From Herpetosiphon gulosus (GTDB lineage: Bacteria; Chloroflexota; Chloroflexia; Chloroflexales; Herpetosiphonaceae), in the NCBI RefSeq assembly GCF_039545135.1, contig NZ_BAABRU010000005.1, positions 310,001 to 374,000 of the forward strand: a stretch of 64,000 nucleotides of DNA. The letters run 5' to 3'. The notes below the pieces were generated by a model that was not told where the DNA came from, did not search any database, and saw nothing but the letters and a program-made list of their open reading frames with translations. The translations under genes and the position numbers were made by a program. Below, piece after piece: positions 27,695 to 35,851 of the stretch; position 1 is the first letter of the stretch, and every line of letters begins with the position of its first letter.

Positions 27695-29776
27695 ATGCGA
27701 CGTTTGGTTCAACTTTCGCTGCTGATGGTGTTGGGTGTCGCATGGCTCGGTTCGACGCGGGCACATACCGCGATTCCCAACGGAACGTCGATTGTGTTTG
27801 ATGAAGCGTTGGCTACCGGTTGGCAAAATTGGTCGTGGAGCACGACGGCGGCGTTTGATAGCACTGCCCAAGCGCATACAGGTACGAAATCGACGGCAAT
27901 AACCTTTGAGGCGTGGGGCGGTTTTTCGTTGCACTCACCTGGGTTGATTCCCGCCGAAGCCTTGACTGGGATTAGTTTTTGGGTCTATGGTGGCACTGGT
28001 GGCGCACAGTTTAATGCTGGGGTCACGACGACTGATAGTGGTAATATTGTCACTCCTGTGCTTGTGAATGCTCCCGCTGGCCAATGGACGCAGGTTCAAT
28101 TGACCATGGCCCAGTTGGGCAACCCCAGCACAGTTTCACGGATTAACTTACAAGAATCCACGGGTACAGCCCAAGCAACCTTCTATATCGATGATCTTAT
28201 TCTCAATATTACTGATTTTGCCCCACCAGGCACAGTTAATGTGACGATCGACACCGATCAAACCGTGCTTGACTTTAGTGCTCGCAATGCACTTGGCACC
28301 AATTACGGCATGTGGGGGGTTGAGGCTGCGGCTAATTCAACCTTTTTGGCACGCAGTGGGGCGTTGGGCAATATGACCATTCGCTTGCCTGGCGGCTCGA
28401 TGAGCCAGAATCATGGGGCAATCAACTGCGAATTGGGCACAGGCAACACCATTGCCGATGCATGGCCTTGTAATTATGAATGGGCCATGACCCCAAGCGA
28501 TTTTATTGAATTTCTGAGCGCAACTAATCGCGATGCAATCTGGACGATCAATACCAATGTAACTTCAGGCGAAGCTGCTGCTTTGGTCGCCTTCTTCAAT
28601 GGCGATGTTAGCGATCAACGCTCACTTGGCACCGATCACAAAGGTGTGAATTGGCAAACAGTCGGTTATTGGGCGCAACTGCGGGCGAGCCATGGCAATG
28701 CTACACCAGTTGGCATCAAGTATTGGGATTTCGGCAACGAAACCTATGGATCATGTGTCCCCGACTGGGAAATTAGCTGGACCTGCGATGGCGCTGAATA
28801 CATCAATGGTGTAACAACGCCTAATCGCCACGAAGGCTATATCGATGTTCGCGCAGCAATGAAAGCAGTTGACCCTACGATTATGGTCGGCGTAACGGGC
28901 TTGGCTAATCCAACTGAATTCAACAATTGGACAACTAAAGTGCTGACCGAGGGCGGCGATGTGATTGATTACCTCGCGATTCACCCCTATTCCTTTGTTG
29001 ATGTACCAAATAACGATGCTCTTGGCCGTTATTTAATGCTTTCACGCCCGCAAAAGCAATGGCCAGAGGTCTTTGCCAGCACCCGTCAGGCAATCGCCGA
29101 TTTTGCTGATGGTCGCGATATTCCGATTATGATTGGCGAATACAATTTGAGCGCTGGTTGGCCGTATGACCCCCAAGCGATGATGACCAAAGCACTCAAT
29201 ATGTTGTTTATTGCTGATACAACGGGCCAAATTATCCAAGGCGATGTGTTGGCTGCCAACCATTGGCTGTTGAATGGCAATGTGCAAAGCAATGGCACCG
29301 ATTATGGCTTGATTGGCGACGTGCCAACCTACACTCGCAGTCCGCAATATTATGCCTTCCATCTCTGGCAATTTTTTGGCAATCGCCTGCTCGACTATAC
29401 CAGCGATGCTGATGCCGAAACCCAAATTAGCTTCTATGCTGGTAGTGATGGCCATACATTCTCGCTGATGGCAATCAACAAAACAGGCCAAGCGACCACC
29501 ACCAATGTCCAACTCCGCGCTGGTGGTGTGGTCATTCCAGCAATTTCTGGCTCGATTGATGTGGCCCAAGCCGCTAGCCTCGATGCAACCACAATCACGT
29601 ATAATGGCCAAACCAATGTGAACGATGATTTTAGTAATGCGCAGACGGTTGAATTGACCGAAGTCGGCGAAACCACCACGGTCACGCTGCCCGCTTACTC
29701 AATCACGCTCTTACGGTTTGCAACCGATGACGGCACCTATACGCTGTATAATCCGCTGGTGCTGCTCAACAAATAG
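27695..29776 (+). CDS. Secreted clan-A glycoside hydrolase, alpha-L-arabinofuranosidase-like
   Basis: The ATG at 27695 follows AGGAGG. A signal peptide (about 1-25) leads to a jelly-roll, carbohydrate-binding-like domain (about 26-180, with FWVYGGTGGAQF and FYIDDLILN). The catalytic (beta/alpha)8 region follows: the acid/base glutamate is in WDFGNETYGS and the nucleophile candidate is the glutamate in IMIGEYNLS, the spacing and context of clan-A enzymes such as GH51. A beta domain follows, and the protein ends YNPLVLLNK. It should act on plant-type hemicellulose or arabinan outside the cell; family assignment (GH51, GH39 or a new one) is not certain. Confidence 0.8.
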   Translation: MRRLVQLSLLMVLGVAWLGSTRAHTAIPNGTSIVFDEALATGWQNWSWSTTAAFDSTAQAHTGTKSTAITFEAWGGFSLHSPGLIPAEALTGISFWVYGGTGGAQFNAGVTTTDSGNIVTPVLVNAPAGQWTQVQLTMAQLGNPSTVSRINLQESTGTAQATFYIDDLILNITDFAPPGTVNVTIDTDQTVLDFSARNALGTNYGMWGVEAAANSTFLARSGALGNMTIRLPGGSMSQNHGAINCELGTGNTIADAWPCNYEWAMTPSDFIEFLSATNRDAIWTINTNVTSGEAAALVAFFNGDVSDQRSLGTDHKGVNWQTVGYWAQLRASHGNATPVGIKYWDFGNETYGSCVPDWEISWTCDGAEYINGVTTPNRHEGYIDVRAAMKAVDPTIMVGVTGLANPTEFNNWTTKVLTEGGDVIDYLAIHPYSFVDVPNNDALGRYLMLSRPQKQWPEVFASTRQAIADFADGRDIPIMIGEYNLSAGWPYDPQAMMTKALNMLFIADTTGQIIQGDVLAANHWLLNGNVQSNGTDYGLIGDVPTYTRSPQYYAFHLWQFFGNRLLDYTSDADAETQISFYAGSDGHTFSLMAINKTGQATTTNVQLRAGGVVIPAISGSIDVAQAASLDATTITYNGQTNVNDDFSNAQTVELTEVGETTTVTLPAYSITLLRFATDDGTYTLYNPLVLLNK

Positions 29777-29788
29777 AACGGATAGATT

Positions 29789-30832
29789 GTGTTCAACCCG
29801 CTAGCCGAGCTGTCGGCACTTGATCAAAGGGTACTGTGCGATTTAGCCGCACAGTACCCTATTAAATTAACCCTTGAAGCCAAAACTACCGGAATGCCAC
29901 TTTGGCAACTCTTGATAGAACGCCTTAACCTCTCGCCAACCCTGGCCCAAACCCTGATGGTGCGCGGCGCGATTTGGATCAACAGCGTGCGAGTTAATAA
30001 TCCCTTGGCTGAGGCTCCACCTGAGGGTGAGTTGGTAGTACATACACCGCCTGCCGGTTTATATGTCAACCCCGTGGTAACTCCTAGCGACATCTTATTT
30101 GAGGATGAATGGATTTTGGTGCTCAATAAGCCAGCTGCTTGGTATAGTGTGGCCACACCGTGGGATACCTTTGGGCATCTCGAAGGCGCGTTACAGCGCT
30201 TTTTTCTTCAGCGCGATGGCGAAGCCGTGCCGTTTCACCTTGTGCATCGGCTTGATCATGGCACTTCAGGCGCGTTGATCGTCTCCAAAAATCCTAGCCT
30301 CAATAGTCGTTTTCAGCGCATGTTTAATGAAGGTCGGGTGCAGAAAACCTACCTTGCGCTGTGCAGTGGCGTGCCCGATTGGACAGAACTAGAGGTTGTA
30401 ACGGGCCATTCACGCGGCGAGTTTGGGCTGTGGTCGGTTTACCCCGAAGCAATGATTGATCAATTGTATGGCCCCAAGGATCGGCGGGTGCGGCGGGCGC
30501 ATACCAGTTTTAGCGTGCAAGCAGTTGGAAACGAAGCGGCTTTGCTGGCTGCTCGCTTGCACACTGGCCGCACTCATCAGATTCGTTTGCACGCGAAACA
30601 TGTTGGGCATCCACTGGTGGGCGATCAACGCTATGGTGGCGTAACCCAGTTTGGCAATATAAGCATTCCTGATCAATTATTACACGCTGCATGGCTGCAA
30701 TTTCCCCATCCCCGTTATGGCTCAACGCTTGAGTTAATTGCGCCAGTGCCAAGGGTATGGCACGCAGTTGGAGCGGCAGTCGGAATTGATCTGCAAACTG
30801 GATTGCTCAAAGAAGGGTATTCAGCACCATGA
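29789..30832 (+). CDS. RluA family pseudouridine synthase
   Basis: The 347-residue protein has an N-terminal S4-like unit (about 30-90), then the RluA catalytic core with Asp156 in HRLDHGTSGAL and the conserved ARLHTGRTHQIRLH. It isomerises specific uridines in rRNA or tRNA. The start is GTG at 29789, 12 bases after the glycosidase stop, so the gene may be read from the same transcript. It overlaps the TauE gene by four bases. RluD-like is possible, but the exact target base is not evident. Confidence 0.88.
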   Translation: MFNPLAELSALDQRVLCDLAAQYPIKLTLEAKTTGMPLWQLLIERLNLSPTLAQTLMVRGAIWINSVRVNNPLAEAPPEGELVVHTPPAGLYVNPVVTPSDILFEDEWILVLNKPAAWYSVATPWDTFGHLEGALQRFFLQRDGEAVPFHLVHRLDHGTSGALIVSKNPSLNSRFQRMFNEGRVQKTYLALCSGVPDWTELEVVTGHSRGEFGLWSVYPEAMIDQLYGPKDRRVRRAHTSFSVQAVGNEAALLAARLHTGRTHQIRLHAKHVGHPLVGDQRYGGVTQFGNISIPDQLLHAAWLQFPHPRYGSTLELIAPVPRVWHAVGAAVGIDLQTGLLKEGYSAP

Positions 30833-31593
30833 CCTTGTTGATTTTATGCGGGTTTGCCTTGTTGGCTGGGTTTATTGATGCAGTGGCTGGTGGCGGCGGC
30901 TTAATTCAACTGCCACCGTTGTTAATTACCCAAAAAGAGGTCGCTCCAGCCTTTATCCTTGGAACCAATAAATTTGCCGCAGTTACGGGCACGGCCACGG
31001 CAGCAGTCAGTTACAATCGACGGGTCAAGGTCAATTGGCGGATCGTCGTGCCAGGTATGATCAGCGCGGCCATTTGTTCATGGCTGGGGGCGCGGGCCGT
31101 CAGCTTGATTCGACCAGAGCTTTTTCGGCCAATTATGCTGGTGTTGATCATCGCCATGGCACTGTATACCTTTAAACGTAAAGATTTTGGTAGCGCAGCC
31201 CGCCAAACCAAAGCCTCGCTCACGCCAATTCCCTATGTGCTGGGTTTTTGTGGATTAATTGGTTTTTATGATGGGATTTTCGGGCCGGGCACTGGCAGTT
31301 TATTGATGTTTGCCTTTGTGGGCATTTTGGGCTTTGATTTTCTGCAAGCCTCAGCCACCACCAAAATTATTAATGTAACCACCAATGTCGCGGCCTTAGT
31401 GCAATTTCTGGGCGCAGGCCAAATTATTTGGCACTTGGCTGTGCCGATGGCGGTTTGCAATATTTTGGGCGGCATCATTGGCTCGCGTATGGCCATGGCT
31501 AAGGGTAGTCAGTTTGTGCGCGTAGTCTTTTTGGTGGTGGTGGTTGGGGTGATTTTGCGCTACGGCTATGATATTATCCAAGAATTTATCTAG
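30829..31593 (+). CDS. TauE/SafE (YfcA-like) membrane permease
   Basis: This 254-residue protein with seven or eight hydrophobic segments shows the TauE/SafE hallmarks: AGFIDAVAGGGGLIQLP at the start and the second-half repeat GFYDGIFGPGTGSLLMFAFV. Members export or import sulfite, sulfoacetate or other small anions. Translation is coupled to the pseudouridine synthase through an ATGA overlap. A metH gene lies convergent downstream; any link to sulfur metabolism is only positional. Confidence 0.88.
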   Translation: MTLLILCGFALLAGFIDAVAGGGGLIQLPPLLITQKEVAPAFILGTNKFAAVTGTATAAVSYNRRVKVNWRIVVPGMISAAICSWLGARAVSLIRPELFRPIMLVLIIAMALYTFKRKDFGSAARQTKASLTPIPYVLGFCGLIGFYDGIFGPGTGSLLMFAFVGILGFDFLQASATTKIINVTTNVAALVQFLGAGQIIWHLAVPMAVCNILGGIIGSRMAMAKGSQFVRVVFLVVVVGVILRYGYDIIQEFI

Positions 31594-31684
31594 AAAGTAT
31601 GGTTTAACGCAGAGCCGCAGAGTTGAGAAGGATGAAGTATGAGGGATGAAACGGTGGAAAATGCACAAATATTCTTGATCAGCC

Positions 31685-31734
31685 TTAACGCAGAGGCGCA
31701 GAGAATTAAAATTTTCTCTGCGCCTCTGCGTTAA
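31685..31734. terminator. Perfect 21-bp inverted repeat between convergent genes
   Basis: The left arm (31685-31705, starting TTAACGCAGAGGCGCAGAG) and right arm (31714-31734) are exact reverse complements with an 8-base AT loop. It separates the TauE gene from metH. A related word (TTTAACGCAGAGCCGCAGAG) lies 80 bases before, so it belongs to a dispersed family and may act as a bidirectional terminator. Confidence 0.75.
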
Positions 31735-31765
31735 AGCTCAACCTTTATATTTTCATCCCGCATCC

Positions 31766-34700
31766 TTAATTGGCGATTTCAGCGACATCGCTTTCGGCGC
31801 GTTCGGCGACTGAGCCAATTGAGAAATATTTGGCATCAGGGTGGTGCACGACGATCGCGGCGGTGCTTTGCTCAGGGTCAAGCTGGAAGGCCGATGTCAA
31901 GCTGACATCAATCTCTTTGGCGGGCAAAACGCTAAACAGCTTGGTATGCTCCTCGAGATCGGGGCAGGCTGGATAGCCCCATGAATAGCGTTTGGCTGGA
32001 TAGCTCAAGCCTAAGCCTTGGCTGATAATTTTGTTGGTGAATTCGGCCAAGGCTTCGGCATAGGTGGTGCTCAAGCCATGGCTAAAGAACGATTCGCTAT
32101 AATCGTTGGCTTTTTGCAACGTTTCGACCCGCTCTGCCGCAACATGGCCCATGGTGACGATTTGCAGGCCAACCACATCAAACTCGCCGCTAACGACTGG
32201 TCGGAAGTAATCAGCTAAACATAAGCGTTCGCGGCTTGGTTGGCGTGGGAAGGCAAAACGAGTCAGTACGGTTTTGCGATCCTTGGGATCGTAGACTACC
32301 AACTCTTCGCCAGCGGCTTGGGCTGGAAAGTAGCCATAGACTGCTTGGGGTTGCAGCCAGCCATTGCGCTTGGCATCGTCGATCATGCGGCGCAAACGTG
32401 GCTTGAATTCGTCGTTGACCACGCGATCGTATTCAGCGCCCTTGAGATTTTTGATGCCCCAACCTAAACGCCAAAGGGTGTTCAAATCGAGATAGGGCGT
32501 AACATCATCGAGCCGAATTTTTTTGGCAACCTGTACGCCCCAGAATGGTGGAGTTGGCACGGGATTATCGTTACGAGTGGCTGAACGCACACCACTAGGA
32601 TTATTTTTGCCTAATTTTTCCAACAGCGTGCGACCACGCTCTGGGGCTTTCAACGATTCGCGGGCAGCATCTTCCATCACGCTCAAATACTCTTCGCGCA
32701 CGGTTGGGTCAGAGAGTTTATCCATGGTTTCGAGGCCTTCAAAGGCATCTTTGCAATAGAAAACCCCGCCGCTGTAGGCTACTTCTGGTTCAGGGAAGAG
32801 AATGCGTTGGCCATATTGGCGATTAATTGCCGCGCCACCAACCAGCACTGGGAAAGCCAAATTACGTTTGTGCAACTCCTGCACACACAAGGGCATTTGC
32901 TTCGAGGTGCTGACCAGCAAAGCCGAAAGCCCAATTGCATCGGCCCCAACTTCAAGGGCTTTTTCGATGATCGTATTGACTGGAACTTGCTTGCCAAGGT
33001 CGTAAACGGTGTAGCCATTATTCGACAAAATCGTGTAGACCAAGTTTTTGCCAATGTCATGCACATCGCCATAGACCGTGGCTAGCACAACTTTGCCCTT
33101 GGTTGTGCCTTCGACCCGATCAAGGAATTGTTCGAGGTGAGCGACAGCGCGTTTCATGACTTCGGCAGATTGCAGCACATAGGGTAAAATCAATTCGCCA
33201 GCGCCGAATTTATCGCCAACTTCTTTCATTGCGGGCAGCATCACGCCATTGAGAATATCGATGGCTGCTTCGCCTTGGGTTTGGCCGCCAGCTTCGCGCC
33301 ATGCCCGCGATTCGTCGATATCGGCTTCGATGCCATCTTTTTTGCGATGCAAAATCTTCCAATGAATCCGTTCTTCGGCGTTCATGGTGGCGGTTGGGTC
33401 AACTTTGGCTTCACCAGCAACCGCAGTATTGGCTTCGAAATATTGGATGAAGCGAGGCAAGGCTTCTTCGTCGCTGTTGAAAATCACATCTTCACAGACT
33501 TTGCGGGTTTCGGCTGGAATTTCGGCAAAAGGCATGAGGTGGGTTGGGTTGATGATCGCTGCATCAAGCCCAGCCTTGACCGCGTGATATAAAAAGACCG
33601 AGTTGAGCGCTGAACGGGCATGCGGCTGAATTCCGAATGAGAGATTCGAAACGCCTAGCACGGTCATTGCGCCTGGAATTTCGGCCTTGATTCGCCGAAT
33701 GCCTTCCATGGTTTCCTTGGCCGATTCGCGTAATTCGGCTTGGCCGGTGGTTAATGGGAAGGTCAGCGCATCAAATAGCCAAGCATCATTTTGCACGCCA
33801 TATTCTTGGCGGCCCATTTCGGCCATGCGTTTGGCGATGGCAACTTTGGCCTCAGCGGTATGGGCCATGCCTTCTTCATCGATCGTCAAGGCAATAATTG
33901 CCGCGCCATAGCGAGCGACCAAGGGCATCGTTTTATCGAATTTCTGCTCGCGCCCGCCTTCGAGCGAGGTTGAGTTGATGATCGCCCTGCCTGGATAGAT
34001 TTGCAGAGCTGCGTCGATCACTTCATGCTCGGTTGAGTCGATCACCAAAGGCAATTCAACGCCCATGGTTAATTTTTTGAGCAGCTTTTGCATTTGCTCT
34101 TTTTCATCGGAGCGTTCGGTCATGGCAACACAGACATCAAGCGCGTGCGAACCACTATCGGCCTGCTCACGGGCAATTTGCAACACACCATCATAATCAT
34201 CTTTGAGCAATAATTTTTTTACTTTGCGCGAACCAACCGAATTAACCCGTTCGCCAATGATAAATGGGCCTGGATCTTGGTGCAGCGCCAAGGAACGCAT
34301 GGCCGAGGAAACTTGCTGAACGGTGGGAGCTTGGTTGGGTTTGGGTGGGCAATCGTTGCCAATTGAATCGACCAAAGCGCGTAGGTGAGCCGGAGTTGTG
34401 CCACAACAACCGCCAACCACACGTACCCCTAAATCTTGTACAAACTCGGTCAGCGTTTTGGCAAAGCCTGCTGGCTCCAAGGGAAACACGGTTTCGCCGT
34501 TGACTTCCATTGGCAAGCCCGCGTTTGGTATACACGAAATTGGCAATTTGGAGTTAGCGGCGAGGAAGGTGATTGCAGGGCGCATGTGTTCAGGGCCAGT
34601 TGAACAATTCAAGCCAATTACATCGACATCAGCCAAAGCTTCGAGCGTAACCATGGTTGCTTGAATATCCGTGCCCAGCAACATGCGCCCTGAAAGATCC

Positions 34701-35308
34701 AAAAAAACTTGGGCTTGGATGGCAATATCAGGGCGTTTGAGTTCAGCGAGGCCACGCCGAATGCCGTCGATTGCAGCCTTGACTTCAAGAATATCAACGC
34801 TGGTTTCGACCAATAGCACATCAACGCCACCTTCAACCAAGGCGATCGTCTGCTCTTTAAAGGTATCCGAGAGCGCATCCCAAGTAATATTTGAAAGGGT
34901 TGGATCGTCGGATGAAGGCAAAAATCCGGTTGGCCCCATCGAGCCAGCCACAAAACGTTTGCGGCCATCCTTCGCTTGATAGCGGTCGGCGACGCTACGA
35001 GCAAGTTGGGCCGCTTTAAAATTTTGCTCGTAGGTTTTATCAGCCAAGCCCCATTCATGCAAGCGAATCCGGGTTGATTGGAAGGTATTAGTTTCCAAGA
35101 CATCAACCCCCGCTTCCATAAACGAGCTATGAATTTGTTCGATGATATCGGGGCGCGTCAAGGCGAGATAATCGCGTGCGCCGAAGTACTGTTCGCCGCC
35201 AAAATCCTCAGGCTTGAGATCATACAAATCCAAGCTAGTACCCATTGCGCCGTCGTAAATCAGAACACGTTTCGCCAATTCGGCGACGTAAGGTTTTATA
35301 CTGGTCAT
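31766..35308 (-). CDS. metH: Cobalamin-dependent methionine synthase
   Basis: MetH moves a methyl group from methyl-tetrahydrofolate via cobalamin to homocysteine. The 1180 residues have all modules. The homocysteine domain has zinc ligands in GLNCSTG and GGCCGT (near 298). The pterin domain has FIIGERVNSVGSRK and PLVIDSTEHEVIDAAL. The B12 domain has the lower-ligand histidine in DVHDIGKNLV near residue 748. The C-terminal AdoMet reactivation domain includes WGYPACPDLEEH. A SAM-I riboswitch with terminator lies directly upstream, so expression should fall when SAM is high. Confidence 0.96.
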   Translation of the reverse strand: MTSIKPYVAELAKRVLIYDGAMGTSLDLYDLKPEDFGGEQYFGARDYLALTRPDIIEQIHSSFMEAGVDVLETNTFQSTRIRLHEWGLADKTYEQNFKAAQLARSVADRYQAKDGRKRFVAGSMGPTGFLPSSDDPTLSNITWDALSDTFKEQTIALVEGGVDVLLVETSVDILEVKAAIDGIRRGLAELKRPDIAIQAQVFLDLSGRMLLGTDIQATMVTLEALADVDVIGLNCSTGPEHMRPAITFLAANSKLPISCIPNAGLPMEVNGETVFPLEPAGFAKTLTEFVQDLGVRVVGGCCGTTPAHLRALVDSIGNDCPPKPNQAPTVQQVSSAMRSLALHQDPGPFIIGERVNSVGSRKVKKLLLKDDYDGVLQIAREQADSGSHALDVCVAMTERSDEKEQMQKLLKKLTMGVELPLVIDSTEHEVIDAALQIYPGRAIINSTSLEGGREQKFDKTMPLVARYGAAIIALTIDEEGMAHTAEAKVAIAKRMAEMGRQEYGVQNDAWLFDALTFPLTTGQAELRESAKETMEGIRRIKAEIPGAMTVLGVSNLSFGIQPHARSALNSVFLYHAVKAGLDAAIINPTHLMPFAEIPAETRKVCEDVIFNSDEEALPRFIQYFEANTAVAGEAKVDPTATMNAEERIHWKILHRKKDGIEADIDESRAWREAGGQTQGEAAIDILNGVMLPAMKEVGDKFGAGELILPYVLQSAEVMKRAVAHLEQFLDRVEGTTKGKVVLATVYGDVHDIGKNLVYTILSNNGYTVYDLGKQVPVNTIIEKALEVGADAIGLSALLVSTSKQMPLCVQELHKRNLAFPVLVGGAAINRQYGQRILFPEPEVAYSGGVFYCKDAFEGLETMDKLSDPTVREEYLSVMEDAARESLKAPERGRTLLEKLGKNNPSGVRSATRNDNPVPTPPFWGVQVAKKIRLDDVTPYLDLNTLWRLGWGIKNLKGAEYDRVVNDEFKPRLRRMIDDAKRNGWLQPQAVYGYFPAQAAGEELVVYDPKDRKTVLTRFAFPRQPSRERLCLADYFRPVVSGEFDVVGLQIVTMGHVAAERVETLQKANDYSESFFSHGLSTTYAEALAEFTNKIISQGLGLSYPAKRYSWGYPACPDLEEHTKLFSVLPAKEIDVSLTSAFQLDPEQSTAAIVVHHPDAKYFSIGSVAERAESDVAEIAN

Positions 35309-35361
35309 GACGCATTCCCTTATTTGTATGGCCTACGCTGCCAAAGCGCTAAACCAAGGTT

Positions 35362-35389
35362 AAAAAAAACTCCTCGCACACTGGCGAGG
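35362..35389 (-). terminator. metH: Riboswitch-controlled intrinsic terminator in the metH leader
   Basis: Read on the minus strand, CCTCGC and GCGAGG form the stem (35389-35372), followed by AG and a run of eight T (35369-35362). It lies between the SAM-I aptamer and metH, the usual expression platform that is favoured when SAM is bound. Confidence 0.88.
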
Positions 35390-35410
35390 GCTTCAATCAT
35401 TGAGTTGCCA

Positions 35411-35510
35411 CTCATCTATCAGCGCGATTGCTGCTGGAAGAAGCACCTTTCTCGGCGAGACGGTTGCTGGAGTGTCATCGGGCCAGATCCCTCGACTCCT
35501 CGTGATGAGG
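35411..35510 (-). promoter_or_regulatory. SAM-I (S-box) riboswitch aptamer
   Basis: On the minus strand, the P1 strands CTCATC (35509-35504) and GATGAG (35416-35411) enclose the conserved S-box core. The core has GAGGGA, GGCCCGATGA, CAGCAACC and AGGTGCTTCTTCC, in the canonical order. The gene controlled is metH, a standard SAM-I target. Aptamer and terminator together span 35362-35510. Confidence 0.92.
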
Positions 35511-35525
35511 TATTCAATTATGGGC

Positions 35526-35554
35526 AGTATAGCAAATCTTAGTTAAAAAGCAAA
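35526..35554 (-). promoter_or_regulatory. Possible promoter of the metH leader
   Basis: On the minus strand TATACT (35531-35526) lies about 16 bases upstream of the aptamer, giving a start site close to the riboswitch 5' end. The -35 candidate TTTGCT at 17-base spacing is weak. Confidence 0.5.
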
Positions 35555-35608
35555 AGTAGCGGCATTAAGCTTGAGGATTTGGTTTGGTGGAGATTGGTGA
35601 GAGGTTAA

Positions 35609-35684
35609 TGGTGGGCCATGAGGGATTCGAACCCCCAACCAAGCGGGTATGAGCCGCGTGCTCTAACCGTTGAGCTAATGGCCC
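35609..35684 (-). tRNA. tRNA with CAT anticodon (Met, or Ile2)
   Basis: The minus strand folds as a cloverleaf of 76 bases with encoded CCA. The acceptor stem is GGGCCAT/ATGGCCC, the D stem GCTC/GAGC, the anticodon loop CTCATAC (anticodon CAT), and the T arm has GGGGGTTCGAATCCCTC. The first anticodon-stem pair is a C-T mismatch. The acceptor does not start with the C-A mismatch of the initiator, so it is elongator tRNA-Met or a lysidine-modified tRNA-Ile. Confidence 0.93.
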
Positions 35685-35729
35685 TACTCACCGCAGTGTA
35701 TAGTACCACACTTTTTAAACAATGGTGCA

Positions 35730-35795
35730 GCATTTGATCAACATTTCGTGGAACCCAAGGGTTTCATCCCTGCGTTCCACGAAATGATCAAATGC
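35730..35795. repeat. Long inverted repeat between the tRNA and the peptidase gene
   Basis: GCATTTGATCA plus ATTTCGTGGAAC (35730-35754) pairs with GTTCCACGAAAT plus GATCAAATGC (35774-35795), with a three-base bulge. The loop contains GGGTTTCATCCC, similar to the hairpin near 27494. It may be a dispersed element that also ends transcription of the S9 peptidase gene. Confidence 0.6.
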
Positions 35796-35851
35796 TAGAT
35801 TCTAATAGTTCAATCCTGACCCCTTCGCCCCTGAACCCCGATCCCTACCTT

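Noticed and set aside
33275-33592. Plus-strand open frames opposite metH
   Set aside because: They are antisense shadows of the conserved metH coding sequence.
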